From an uncultured Chlorobiaceae bacterium (GTDB lineage Bacteria; Bacteroidota; Chlorobiia; Chlorobiales; Chlorobiaceae): DNA of 64,000 nt. The stretch lies in assembly GCA_903820085.1 (NCBI GenBank), contig CAIJGA010000030.1, positions 1 through 64,000 of the forward strand, read 5' to 3'. The translations under genes were made by a program, and so were the position numbers. This document shows, piece after piece, positions 1 to 9,340 of this stretch. Positions within the stretch are counted from its first letter, which is position 1; each line of letters begins with the position of its first letter. The notes beneath the pieces are model-generated. The model was not told where the DNA came from and ran no database searches. It worked only from the letters and a program-made list of their open reading frames with translations.

Positions 1-68
1 ACATCATCGACCTTCCAGACCGCTGGAAACCCTAAGAGTTGTTGGTAATGGTCAGTAAGTTTTTGCAT
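1..68 (-). mobile_element. ISL3-family transposase, 5' end only (runs off left edge)
   Basis: An ATG at 66-68 on the minus strand opens a frame that runs out of the window. It reads MQKLTDHYQQLLGF then PAVWKVDDV, which resembles the N-terminus of ISL3 (IS204/IS1001/IS1165) transposases, where a short tyrosine/leucine-rich helix precedes the zinc-finger region. Only 22 residues are visible, so it could be an intact insertion sequence or a fragment. A second, broken ISL3-type transposase occurs at 9341-9716. The assignment rests on a short stretch. Confidence 0.5.
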
Positions 69-121
69 CTTTAAGCATGGGATTGAAATACTTCAGTCTA
101 CGATTTTATCCCCTCATTCCA

Positions 122-1045
122 CTAAATTGCGCGAAGAGCCGTTTTTTTTAGTCCTTCTTCAAGATTAGTTTTTGGTTCCCATTGTAAATCATTACGAGCA
201 AGTGAAATATCAGGTTTTCTTTGTTTTGGATCATCTTCAGGCAGTGAATGAAACGTAATTCTGCTTTTTGACACTGTCAATTTTATGATCATTTCTGCCA
301 ATTCAAGCATGGTGAATTCGCTAGGGTTTCCGACGTTAATTGGACCGATAACTTCTGAAGAAGTATTCATCATGCTAACCAATGCTTCAATCATGTCATC
401 AACATAGCAAAAACTCCGAGTTTGGCAGCCATTGCCATATATAGTTATATCATTACCCTTAAGAGCCTGAATAATAAAATTACTAACAACGCGACCATCA
501 TTTGGGTGCATTCTTGGGCCATAAGTATTAAAAATACGAACAACTTTTATTTCAATTTTATGTTGCCGCCAATAATCAAAAAATAATGTTTCCGCACAAC
601 GCTTTCCTTCATCATAACAACTACGTATACCAATCGGATTTACTCTCCCCCAGTATACTTCTGACTGCGGATGTATTTCCGGGTCGCCGTACACTTCACT
701 TGTTGATGCCTGAAGAATTTTAGCTTTCACTCTTTTTGCAAGTCCGAGCATATTAATAGCCCCATGAACACTTGTTTTCGTGGTCTGAACTGGATCGCAC
801 TGATAATGAATAGGTGAAGCAGGACACGCAAGATTATATATTTCATCAACCTCAACATATAACGGAAATGTTACATCATGCCGTATTAGCTCAAAATTAT
901 TTCTGCCAATTAAATGTGAAATATTTTTTTTTGAACCGGTAAAGAAATTATCAATGCAGAGAACATCATGTTCTTGTTCAACAAGCTTTTCACACAAATG
1001 CGAACCAAGAAAACCACTTCCTCCAGTTACAAGTATTTTTTTCAT
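122..1045 (-). CDS. UDP-glucuronate decarboxylase (UDP-xylose synthase) family, extended SDR
   Basis: The 307-residue product belongs to the NAD-dependent extended short-chain dehydrogenase family. It has the dinucleotide-binding motif GGSGFLGS at residues 8-15 and the catalytic YxxxK at Tyr144/Lys148 (YDEGK). The stretches [19 protein letters not shown] and [14 protein letters not shown] are typical of UXS enzymes, which convert UDP-glucuronate to UDP-xylose in the cytosol for polysaccharide synthesis. The longest frame begins at a TTG at 1060; I prefer the ATG at 1045, which starts MKKILVTGG as in homologues. It sits between an IS fragment and other polysaccharide genes. Related SDR epimerases or dehydratases are less likely given the conserved blocks. 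Confidence 0.88.
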   Translation of the reverse strand: MKKILVTGGSGFLGSHLCEKLVEQEHDVLCIDNFFTGSKKNISHLIGRNNFELIRHDVTFPLYVEVDEIYNLACPASPIHYQCDPVQTTKTSVHGAINMLGLAKRVKAKILQASTSEVYGDPEIHPQSEVYWGRVNPIGIRSCYDEGKRCAETLFFDYWRQHKIEIKVVRIFNTYGPRMHPNDGRVVSNFIIQALKGNDITIYGNGCQTRSFCYVDDMIEALVSMMNTSSEVIGPINVGNPSEFTMLELAEMIIKLTVSKSRITFHSLPEDDPKQRKPDISLARNDLQWEPKTNLEEGLKKTALRAI

Positions 1046-1110
1046 ACAAAGAATATTCAATAAATACAGCTTTTAAAAACATCATCTTTTATTATAAATC
1101 TGAAAAAGTT

Positions 1111-2547
1111 TCATTTTTTTATAAAAACGATCTCCGTCACGCCGTCCTGCTTGTATTCGACACTTTTGATCGATACCGGCCCAATCGTGTTACTGACCTG
1201 CCATGCACAGGCCTCTTGCGTATCGTTGATGCAGCAAACGCGAAAAGATCCAGTCCGGCTAACCTCATTTTGCACATATTCGTTGACCCTGTTCCTGTTT
1301 CCTTCACCACGGTAAGCCAACCCGTAAGCAACCTTACCCATCATGAGTTCCTTGTAGACAGCTGGCCATGCGACCCAGTAATCGCCGGCATACAGCCCTT
1401 TCGATTCAACGCCGAACCGTTTGAGATTTTTGAACATGCCATATTCGAGCAACCCAACAGGCTTTCGATACGCAACAACGACAGCGGATATGGCGAATAG
1501 GCAGACAACGGTATATCTGATCAAGACGGATTCTCTACGCAAAAAACCCATGATTCCGATCCCCACAACCACAAGACTGGCGTAGACAGCAAAAATGAAA
1601 TAACGCAACGAAAATTGGTTTATTCTGACCCACTTGTTCGCGCTGAACAGCAACAACCAAATAAGAAAAAAAAGGAGCGCGCCGAAAACAATAAATTCTT
1701 CCAGTCTGAAACTCCGCCGCTCCAGGGATCCTTCGGATATCAGGATTCTGAAGCGCCAGACGAACCATAAACAAAGCGAAGCAAAGACTATTTCCCACCG
1801 GATCACGCCAATGAACTTGCCTATAACTTTGCCGACACCCTCACTAATCATCACCGGATTGAACTTGCTATAGTCCTCGACTGGCCCAAATGACTTCGAT
1901 ATGAGAATCCACGCAACAAACGAAAATATCGTAAAGGCAATGACAGCGATTGCATGGCTGTCAACCTTCCGATTATACAGAAATATTAGCACGAGAACTA
2001 TCAGGTTCAGAGCCAGAACTGAAGGATTGACACCCATGGCGATAAATATCAGAATCAGAGGCAACCCACGCTTGATCCATAAATCCTTATTGCAGAACCA
2101 TTCACAATAAATCGCCCCGGCAACAAGAAGAAATGCCAGGGAATATTCAATATGGCCTATTGCCATTTCTGCAAGAAAGTTCCTCTTAAAGACAATAACG
2201 GAAAATGAAGACAAGAGCACGAAATGAAGCGCGGCATCCGATGCGGAGCCACCCAAAACCCTCACAATACTTTTCGAAACAGCAAAAATTGATGCATTAT
2301 ACACGATCGATGACACAATCAGCACTGAATACAGATTGGCCGCCGGATCTGATATGAAAGAGACAAGAAAGGGTAAAACATTCAATAACCTATTCTGGCC
2401 CCAATAAAACAGGGTCAGATGCTGGACGGACATCACTGAATTCATCAGGATATCAGCATTCAGGTGCTCCGGAGCGTAACCGAGAACAGTTATGAATGAA
2501 ATCGATATAATCCAAAGCACGGACAAGATTTGATGATTTCGATCCAT
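1111..2547 (-). CDS. polytopic membrane protein of unknown function (polysaccharide locus)
   Basis: I do not recognise the family. The product (478 residues from the ATG at 2547; 496 from a GTG at 2601) has roughly ten or more hydrophobic segments, beginning with ILSVLWIISISFITVLGY, and a soluble C-terminal tail of about 110 residues containing WVAWPAVYKEL and two neighbouring cysteines (RVCCIND). The shape, many membrane helices followed by a soluble tail, is like GT-C type glycosyltransferases or other envelope-polysaccharide membrane proteins, and its neighbours are sugar genes, but no catalytic motif is clear. Neither start has a good ribosome-binding site. Base composition looks less AT-rich than the genes on either side. 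Confidence 0.6.
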   Translation of the reverse strand: MDRNHQILSVLWIISISFITVLGYAPEHLNADILMNSVMSVQHLTLFYWGQNRLLNVLPFLVSFISDPAANLYSVLIVSSIVYNASIFAVSKSIVRVLGGSASDAALHFVLLSSFSVIVFKRNFLAEMAIGHIEYSLAFLLVAGAIYCEWFCNKDLWIKRGLPLILIFIAMGVNPSVLALNLIVLVLIFLYNRKVDSHAIAVIAFTIFSFVAWILISKSFGPVEDYSKFNPVMISEGVGKVIGKFIGVIRWEIVFASLCLWFVWRFRILISEGSLERRSFRLEEFIVFGALLFFLIWLLLFSANKWVRINQFSLRYFIFAVYASLVVVGIGIMGFLRRESVLIRYTVVCLFAISAVVVAYRKPVGLLEYGMFKNLKRFGVESKGLYAGDYWVAWPAVYKELMMGKVAYGLAYRGEGNRNRVNEYVQNEVSRTGSFRVCCINDTQEACAWQVSNTIGPVSIKSVEYKQDGVTEIVFIKK

Positions 2548-2601
2548 ATTCAGGAAGTTTCCAAGTTGTTTAAATGATGTGCGCAGGAATCGATCTGTCA
2601 C

Positions 2602-2906
2602 CCGGAAAATAAATCGCAGGCATAAACTGTAATAGACGCTAACTGAAGACCTCTAAATACTTACCAACTAACGGATAGTTTTGTAGCTGTTAAATTTTAT
2701 TTTTTTATTCATCAGCGCTTTTTTAAATTTTATTCTGCATTCCACACCAAAACAAACTAATTTTTTAACAGTTACTTTTCGAATTTTTTGACATTTCTCA
2801 TCTTGTTTTCCATTAATTCACACTTGATCGTTGACAAATATTTTCAATGCAATTCCGTTTTTTCTATTTCCTACTAACCATGCTTTCTATCGGCATATAA
2901 TTTTTA
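2602..2906. other. AT-rich intergenic stretch without a recognisable gene
   Basis: About 300 bases between the membrane-protein gene and the stop of the large glycosyltransferase. It is very AT-rich with long T runs on the plus strand. I see no coding frame with family resemblance, no tRNA and no convincing terminator hairpin. Because the upstream glycosyltransferase stops inside its third domain, this could be the scar of a deletion, but no reading frame here continues that domain. Confidence 0.5.
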
Positions 2907-5900
2907 TTAAATACAAACAACCCCTTCACTTTCTAACACGAAGTCAAGCCACTTGGTGTGGTTGTTGGCTTCCTTGGAACTAAATGAATCAGTCAATACA
3001 TCATAAACAACAAACCTAATACAAACTCCATCATTACGAATCCTTTGAAAGAGGCGCTGCTGAATTGGGATCTCCTGTGGATTAATATCAAATCCAATGA
3101 AAATATCTCCCGGTTTGTATTCGATAGGTTCATCAGTTAGATTATCCGAGTTACAATCGAGATATTTAAGCGTAAATCTTCTGGCGTAGCGATATCCATT
3201 GTTATGCAATGAATACACCGGTTCAACACGCCAACCCTCTGGTTGATGTAAAAGCAACTGATTCAGAAGCCTTTTCACGAGGCCCTCTATACCGCTTTTA
3301 TTAGTGTTCTTTACTAGTGAAGAAACATCAATAAATAGTTGCTTGAGGCCAACTCTAAACGGTACAGATACTGCTATAATTTCAGCTATACGCTTAATTT
3401 CGTTGTCTTCAACAGTCAATAAATTTGGAGCTATTGCCGATACCAACGTCCTATCACTATAAAAAGAGGCCCCATAAAACTCCTCAATTCCCTGTTTATA
3501 GCGTTCAGCGCATAGTTTTGGGCTATGTTGCTGATGAATGATCGATCTACCATTATCCGCCATTTGCCGAAGCCGATTTTGATCTTTCCATAGCGTTTCC
3601 AGCGCTTCTGTAAGTTCTTTATCTGTAAATTCATCTGGTAACTTCCATACCGCTTCATCCGGCAATTCCGCCATGCTACCATTGGCATTGACGACAGTTG
3701 CAAGTCCGTAGTTGAGGCAGTCGAGAGCTGATGCCGATGTTTCTTCACGTGAAAGGCTACGCAACTGCACACCTATGTCTGCGACTAAGTGATACTGCCG
3801 AAAGGTATCCATGTCAACCCAGCCAGTTATACTAATTCTGTTATCTGGCTTTGCGTTGCTTAGAATAGACATTACTTTGTTACCATATTCGCCCGAAGGC
3901 TTTTCGCCAACAAATATTAAATGACAGTTTTGATCACGATACATCGGTGATTCGAGCCAGGCGTTCAAGAGTTTATGATTGAGCTTGGTTGATCCCATAT
4001 AACCAAAAGAGCATACAATAAAATCATTCTTTTTGAAGCCAAGAATAGCTTTTGCACTACTACGATTACAAGTGTTAGGTGACTTGCGCAAAAGAGGAAT
4101 AACCTTCCAATCCTTTTGATCTATATGCCCATACCATTTTTCAGCAAGTTTAAGTGACGTATTTGAATGGACTATGATGCCAAGACTATCTTGCAAGACA
4201 CTTAAATTGCAGGGATATTTTAAAATGACATGATCGACATCCTGATGAACCCTGCGCTCCTGAACGGCGCAATAACCATGCGACTCATAAAGAGTCTCAT
4301 TCAGAAAATCAGGCGCGATAGCTTTTGCATCGAGATAATGGACAATTCCAGAAAGAAAAAAATCATGAAGAACAACAACGCCGGGCACCAATTTGAGCAA
4401 ATCAAACATGTGTTGATGAAATGCAGAATTACCGAAATGGTAAAGCACTCGATCATAACGACTTGCATTTTCAACAAACCACTTAACAGAACGTACCTGA
4501 CAATTTGAAGAAATCCATGAATCCGATATTTCATCTTGAATGACAATCACATCAATTTCATACCATCGAATTAGTTCTGGTAACAGTTCAGCGCTATAAT
4601 GAGAAATGCCCGACCTTTCTGGAGGAAGAGGAGAGATATAAGCCAGCTTAGGTCTTTCAGTCTTATTTTTTTGATCATCCCTATGTTCCTGCCGGTCAAC
4701 GTGTAAGCACTCCATCGAGGAAATAGCCTTCCGGGCACTATCATCCCAGGAAAATTTTTCAGCCTGTAACTGACCACGGTGAATAAGTTCTAACCGGAAT
4801 GTTTCATCAGATAATGCGTGCTTGATAGCTTGAGCAATATCTTCATCAGAATGGGGATTGAACAAGGCTTTGTCCCAGCCGATTACTTCAGGCAAACTGG
4901 ATGTATTCGCGCCTATTACGGGCGCACCGCAACGCATAGCTTCTAAAGCCGGAAGCCCGAACCCTTCATGCCATGAAGGAAAGACGAATAGCTTACAAAG
5001 GTTGTATAAAGCAACTAAATCATCTTCAGGGACGTATCCAGTAAAAACAACCTCCTCCTGCTCCAATCCCTGTTGCCTTGCTTGTTTCTCCAAAATGAGC
5101 CTGCTTTCGGGCTGAACAGAGCAGACAATGGCCAATTGATGTGCCTTACGCAACTCTATCGGAAGAATCGAAAATGCTCGAATCAATGCCTCGATATTCT
5201 TTCGGTGATCTATACCGCCTGTATACATCACAAAGGGGCGACTCAAACCGTACTTATGGCGAAGTGCATCTTCAACCTCTGAAGAGATCTTTAGCGGTTG
5301 GAAGTGTTTATCTGCATCTGTGGAAATATTGATCGAGCGCTCTTCAGGGAAGCCTAAATAATCAATTCCTTCACGCCTCGATGACTCTGATATGGCGAGC
5401 AACAACTCTGCGCGTTGGAGATGCTCCAATTTTGAGCGATACCAAGTCTGATGAACAGGATTTTTCAGATAAGTATTGCTATAGATGAGGGGTATGAGGT
5501 CGTAAAGTGTAACACTCACAAGAATATTTCGCGATAACAATCCGACACTGCTAACAATATTATCACCTAGCCCTTCAAACAAGCTACTAACATGCACCAC
5601 ATCAGGCCTGAGGCTGGCAAGAAATGCCTCACGAACCATTTCAGCAGATTTTCGTCGCCAATCATTATTTGAATCCATGAACGCAACAGGCTCGACGGCA
5701 TACCAGACACGGATGTTTTCCTGCGGCAACACATTATTGAATGCGGAACGTATAGGCTCTATTGTGTCAGGGAAAAGTCCGTTTAGGGCGAGAATGATTT
5801 CATGATTACCGCAATTACGCACAATGGCTTGGGCTAAAGACATCGTATAGCGCCCAATCCCTCTAAAACGGCTTGATGATGACTGAGCACCCTGCATATC

Positions 5901-5915
5901 TATGACAATACGCAT
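2907..5915 (-). CDS. multi-domain GT4 glycosyltransferase, WbdA-like, truncated third domain
   Basis: A 1002-residue cytosolic or membrane-associated glycosyltransferase. Residues about 1-400 form a GT-B fold GT4 domain: the start MRIVIDMQGAQ and the block RFRGIGRYTMSLAQAI are typical of WbdA-type polymannose transferases, and the donor-site region FPSWHEGFGLPALEAM is present with its EGFGLPALE motif. Residues about 420-800 are a second GT4-like domain (YISPLPPERSGISHYS onward, SREETSASALDCLNYG near the donor site). Residues about 840-1002 match the beginning of a third domain (LFIDVSSLVKNTNKSGIEG, YRYARRFTLKYL, GDIFIGFDINP) that stops at GVVCI, well short of a full domain. AGGAGG lies just upstream of the ATG, and TAATG overlaps the stop of the preceding gene, so translation is probably coupled. 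Linkage and sugar specificity are inferred, not shown. Confidence 0.8.
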   Translation of the reverse strand: MRIVIDMQGAQSSSSRFRGIGRYTMSLAQAIVRNCGNHEIILALNGLFPDTIEPIRSAFNNVLPQENIRVWYAVEPVAFMDSNNDWRRKSAEMVREAFLASLRPDVVHVSSLFEGLGDNIVSSVGLLSRNILVSVTLYDLIPLIYSNTYLKNPVHQTWYRSKLEHLQRAELLLAISESSRREGIDYLGFPEERSINISTDADKHFQPLKISSEVEDALRHKYGLSRPFVMYTGGIDHRKNIEALIRAFSILPIELRKAHQLAIVCSVQPESRLILEKQARQQGLEQEEVVFTGYVPEDDLVALYNLCKLFVFPSWHEGFGLPALEAMRCGAPVIGANTSSLPEVIGWDKALFNPHSDEDIAQAIKHALSDETFRLELIHRGQLQAEKFSWDDSARKAISSMECLHVDRQEHRDDQKNKTERPKLAYISPLPPERSGISHYSAELLPELIRWYEIDVIVIQDEISDSWISSNCQVRSVKWFVENASRYDRVLYHFGNSAFHQHMFDLLKLVPGVVVLHDFFLSGIVHYLDAKAIAPDFLNETLYESHGYCAVQERRVHQDVDHVILKYPCNLSVLQDSLGIIVHSNTSLKLAEKWYGHIDQKDWKVIPLLRKSPNTCNRSSAKAILGFKKNDFIVCSFGYMGSTKLNHKLLNAWLESPMYRDQNCHLIFVGEKPSGEYGNKVMSILSNAKPDNRISITGWVDMDTFRQYHLVADIGVQLRSLSREETSASALDCLNYGLATVVNANGSMAELPDEAVWKLPDEFTDKELTEALETLWKDQNRLRQMADNGRSIIHQQHSPKLCAERYKQGIEEFYGASFYSDRTLVSAIAPNLLTVEDNEIKRIAEIIAVSVPFRVGLKQLFIDVSSLVKNTNKSGIEGLVKRLLNQLLLHQPEGWRVEPVYSLHNNGYRYARRFTLKYLDCNSDNLTDEPIEYKPGDIFIGFDINPQEIPIQQRLFQRIRNDGVCIRFVVYDVLTDSFSSKEANNHTKWLDFVLESEGVVCI

Positions 5916-7969
5916 TAACGAACCTCCTGCTGTTGGTGTTCAACTGTTTTTTTAAGATCAAAATAGATCCTCCGTCCCCTTTTCGTAAGTATTTCTATGT
6001 CTTCCAGTTGTATAGATTCATCTTGATTTAACTGAACAATACCTTGCAATTTGCCAAAAATCATTCTTTTAAGTTTACACTTTAGTCTGGGGAATTTATT
6101 CAGCTGTATCTTCAATAAGTTCGGTGAATGGTTATTAACATATAAAGCAAACGGCACCAGTCTTTTACGAAGAGAGCGTTTAAGTTTTGCCGATCTTAGG
6201 CATGAGCAATTTAGATTATTTATTTTACCTTCTACATAATGAAGCGGGAAGGTAATTTGATATGAATAAGAGCCTTCCAACGCCGATAATGATCTTTCGA
6301 CCTCTTGTGCCCTCGCCTCTTTTAGCTGCGCACGAGACTCTGCCTGCTGCTCACGAGCCTCTGCCTGCTGCGCACGAACCTCTGCCTGCTGCGCACGAGC
6401 CTCTGCCTGCTGCGCACGAGCCTCTGCCTGCTGCGCACAAGCCTCTGCCTGCTGCGCACAAGCCTCTGCCTGCTGCGCACGAGCCTCTGCCTGCTGCGCA
6501 AGCATTGGCGAAACGAATGCAGCCATCCATTCAGTATTATTTCGTTTTTCAGGAAGAGATTCAAGCCAAAAGTATAGGGTCGTTTGAAGACTGGTGACCA
6601 GAGGCCATTGCTTATCTATTAAAAATGCAGCCCCCTCGCAATCCCAGACTGGAGCCTCTACCAAGTCAATCCTCCGGTGAGTTGCAATACGTTTTGTTTC
6701 CTCAAGCGCAGTGGCAGACCAATTCCATATATTTTGAGGGATATCCCTCACCAGAGCCTCGCAAGACCGCTCAATTTCACGAACAACCATTCGGTGAACC
6801 CAAACCCCCCTCTCGAAATACACCCGGTTAATATCATTGCTTTGAGTGATAACATGGACCAGATTTCCCATCGAAGCTAACTCCTCAGCCAGATCCTTAT
6901 TAAAAGTCGCAATCCCCCCTCCATTATTCGGGGGGAAATCACGTAAAATTAATATTATTGATTTGTATTTTCCTTTTTCAGCAAGAGTAAAAGGTAAAAA
7001 TGCTCCGGAATACCTATCTAATTTTTCACTATTGATCATAGCATCTAGTGCTACGCCATCATTTCCACGTTTAAATCCAACTTCTAGTGATCTTTGTACG
7101 TCACTATCAAACGCAACCAAATCACTATCTGCCAGTAAGCCCTGACCGTGAGCCCAATTCACATGATTTCTTTGCGACTGAACGAACACTAACTGCTCTT
7201 GCATAATACGTTCCAAGGAATGGAAATCCTTGGCATGTTTCAACATGAAATAATATTTGTTTTTTATAATTGGGTAATAGCAGCGAACGACCTTATTTTC
7301 ACCACGAATATTGCTTGGTGCATAGTTATGATGAACATAGGCATTGGGTAATTGGGCAACAATATAGCCTGCGTCAACAATCCTCAATAATGCATCGGTT
7401 TCATCAAGATAATATTCATATTCTTCATCAAAACCTCCAATCTCTAACAACGCAGCCCGTCGAAAAGAAGAATTACAACCAAGCAGATGCGGAAAGCGGT
7501 AACTTTTTGGAAAAGAAAGGTGAGGTGTTGGGCCTGGTATGGACAAATCAGCATTACCTAAACGATCAACAAGACAATATTTATATTGAAAATCGTATCC
7601 TGTATGGTTATACACAAGTCCACCAGCAGCCCCGACCTTGGGATCTTTGTAAGCCTCAGCCAGCTGACTCAGCCATTCTGGTTCAGGAATCGCATCATCA
7701 TCAATGAATGCAATTATGTCGCCCTGTGCCATACAAATACCAATGTTTCTCGAAACTGACAGATTGGCAACATCACACTTTCCTGTGCGAATATGTTGCA
7801 ACCATGACACAATGACCTCATCAGAATTATCAATAGAGGGCCCATTAACAACTATAACTTCAAAATCGCCCGAGTATTTCAACCAACGAAAACTCTCCAA
7901 ATTTGTCTGAAGAACAGACCCACGGTTCAACGTATTGATTATTATTGATATCGTCGGAATAGCGTTCAT
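5915..7969 (-). CDS. GT2 glycosyltransferase fused to partial GT4 domain and tandem-repeat coiled coil
   Basis: A 684-residue mosaic starting MNAIPTISIIINTLNRG; longer starts at TTG 7996 and ATG 7990 exist but lack support. Residues about 5-290 are a GT-A family 2 domain with the acidic motif AFIDDDAIPEPEW and a GGFDEEYEYYLDETD acceptor-side block. Residues about 335-490 resemble the N-terminal half of a GT4 domain (FPPNNGGGIATFNKDLAEEL, EAPVWDCEGAAFL, SLQTTLYFWLES), but the donor-binding C-terminal half is absent. In its place stand ten heptads (eight near-identical AQQAEAR units plus two degenerate), then a tail with SYSYQITFPLHYVEG and a very basic amphipathic end (KLKRSLRKRL, LKCKLKRMIF). 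TAATG overlaps the next gene. The GT2 half is probably active; the GT4 half probably not. The coiled coil suggests a scaffold or ruler role. Confidence 0.8.
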   Translation of the reverse strand: MNAIPTISIIINTLNRGSVLQTNLESFRWLKYSGDFEVIVVNGPSIDNSDEVIVSWLQHIRTGKCDVANLSVSRNIGICMAQGDIIAFIDDDAIPEPEWLSQLAEAYKDPKVGAAGGLVYNHTGYDFQYKYCLVDRLGNADLSIPGPTPHLSFPKSYRFPHLLGCNSSFRRAALLEIGGFDEEYEYYLDETDALLRIVDAGYIVAQLPNAYVHHNYAPSNIRGENKVVRCYYPIIKNKYYFMLKHAKDFHSLERIMQEQLVFVQSQRNHVNWAHGQGLLADSDLVAFDSDVQRSLEVGFKRGNDGVALDAMINSEKLDRYSGAFLPFTLAEKGKYKSIILILRDFPPNNGGGIATFNKDLAEELASMGNLVHVITQSNDINRVYFERGVWVHRMVVREIERSCEALVRDIPQNIWNWSATALEETKRIATHRRIDLVEAPVWDCEGAAFLIDKQWPLVTSLQTTLYFWLESLPEKRNNTEWMAAFVSPMLAQQAEARAQQAEACAQQAEACAQQAEARAQQAEARAQQAEVRAQQAEAREQQAESRAQLKEARAQEVERSLSALEGSYSYQITFPLHYVEGKINNLNCSCLRSAKLKRSLRKRLVPFALYVNNHSPNLLKIQLNKFPRLKCKLKRMIFGKLQGIVQLNQDESIQLEDIEILTKRGRRIYFDLKKTVEHQQQEVR
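6290..6499 (-). repeat. 21-bp tandem repeat encoding AQQAEAR heptads
   Basis: Eight nearly identical 21-bp units (6332-6499) are followed by two diverged units down to 6290. Each unit encodes one heptad, AQQAEAR with R/C and A/V changes, so gain or loss of whole units keeps the reading frame. The near identity at DNA level, with almost no silent divergence, points to recent expansion or homogenisation by slippage. The peptide is strongly helical and predicted by eye to form a coiled coil of about 70 residues. Confidence 0.9.
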
Positions 7970-8528
7970 TTTTGCCCACAAATAATACATATCCAATCTT
8001 CGTAAAGCCTTTTCATATTAATCTCATTTAGATTTAGCAGACATTTATGTCGCTCAAAATTCGCCAAATCACAATTCGTTGGCAAGCTTTATTCTTCAAA
8101 TATTACGTGAAGCCCTTCACATTCTAATAGCTTACGCATTTAAAGTGCATCAAACGGATTATCTCTATAAGCTAGTGGCCTCGTAATCGGAGGCACTTAC
8201 ACTAACTCTGATGTATTATAAGGAAAAAGAGATGAATAGGCAAATTGAGCTGGAGAAGTAAAATAAAATTTAGTTCCCATTAAGTTCCACGAAATAGAAA
8301 GATTTTGGTATAAGGTTAAGTATGAAATGATAGAATTCCATACGCGAAATATCAAAGCCCTTGAAGAAGATGTTTGCAAAATCTTGGATGGCTTCGGGAC
8401 TGATTCCGGAATGACTTTTTCATGTGCGCTTATTGATATTATCAGCTGTTATTAGCAATAAATGCGCTAGATTTAAGATCATTCTTATTGGAGCAATCCA
8501 TTTCTTCAAACCATTCTAAATCAAAAGA
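7970..8528. other. AT-rich non-coding or decayed stretch inside the polysaccharide locus
   Basis: About 560 bases without a convincing gene. The longest minus-strand frame (8197-8379, 60 codons) has no recognised family. A different minus-strand frame reads PEAIQDFANIFFKGFD and then EFYHFILNLIPKSFYFVE across roughly 8280-8420, which looks protein-like but is flanked by stops, so a decayed glycosyltransferase or methyltransferase end is possible. A short imperfect hairpin (AGTGGCCTC with GAGGCACTT) lies near 8173-8200 without a T run. I can support nothing firmer. Confidence 0.4.
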
Positions 8529-9281
8529 TCAAGGTGTCAAAAATAACCTTTTATATATATAACTACCTTTTGGAGGTAGGACTGTTTTATCTATAGAATT
8601 CCGTTTAAACATTTCGTTCCAATAATGAAACAGGTACGAATCTGCACTAGATTCACTTATTTCATCACAACACTCGGGATCTAAAGCTTTGATTGCATTA
8701 GAATAATGCAATGGGTAAAATAAATTAGAGGGACAAATATAATCGATAAGATGGTTTTCGATAACAAATCGGGTAATAAGCCTTGGGCCAATATCCCCCC
8801 AAACAAAATCTTTAGATTTTTCATACGCGATTTTCTCATAAAGAGATAGAAGACTATTTGCTAATCTGCGATCAGGAATAAATATAACAGCACCGTTTAC
8901 ACAATTATTATCTTCCCATCCTACAACAATTTGTTTATCTAGCTTCAACTTCGAATATTCTGATTGATCTTTAAGGCAAAAACAATCCATGTCAAACCAC
9001 CACCCGCGCTCTTCAGTAAGCAGTCTGTATCTAAAAGCATTAGTAAAACTAGTTACACATCCACGTATGCCAGCCTGAACAAATGAGGATATTTCAGATT
9101 TAGAAAAAAAAATATCCGCATTTCGTAACTTGGCGCCTTCAGGAATCACCAGATCATCAAAAGCCCATATATTTACTTCAAAACCTCTCAGAAGAAAAGA
9201 TTTCAAGCAAGCATTTTCATATAAAGATAAAGGGGCCCCATGCCAAAATAAATGTGCAATCTCTTTTTTAAAAATACCCAT
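8529..9281 (-). CDS. GT32-like glycosyltransferase with DXD motif
   Basis: A 250-residue protein of the sugar-binding DXD family (GT32, Gly_transf_sug). Hallmarks are the N-terminal HLFWHGAPLSLYENACLKSF, the segment TSFTNAFRYRLLTEERGWWF followed by DMDCFCLK containing the D-x-D metal/nucleotide-sugar motif, and the later GPRLITRF block, in the expected order. It should transfer a sugar from a nucleotide donor in the cytoplasm onto a glycolipid or polysaccharide acceptor. The start is taken at the ATG 9281 (MGIFKKE); a TTG two codons upstream exists. No strong ribosome-binding site is visible. The downstream side opens onto a 560-base stretch without genes, the upstream side onto IS debris, so it may be a late addition to the locus. 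Confidence 0.75.
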   Translation of the reverse strand: MGIFKKEIAHLFWHGAPLSLYENACLKSFLLRGFEVNIWAFDDLVIPEGAKLRNADIFFSKSEISSFVQAGIRGCVTSFTNAFRYRLLTEERGWWFDMDCFCLKDQSEYSKLKLDKQIVVGWEDNNCVNGAVIFIPDRRLANSLLSLYEKIAYEKSKDFVWGDIGPRLITRFVIENHLIDYICPSNLFYPLHYSNAIKALDPECCDEISESSADSYLFHYWNEMFKRNSIDKTVLPPKGSYIYKRLFLTP

Positions 9282-9340
9282 TACCAATATTGGCTCTTTG
9301 CGGAATTTAATAGTAAATAAGATCTCATATTACGGCACGA

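Noticed and set aside
6262-6597. Plus-strand open frame of proline/alanine/histidine repeats across the 21-bp tandem repeat
   Set aside because: It is the reverse reading of the heptad repeat; the minus-strand frame is part of a long domain-bearing protein and explains the repeat.
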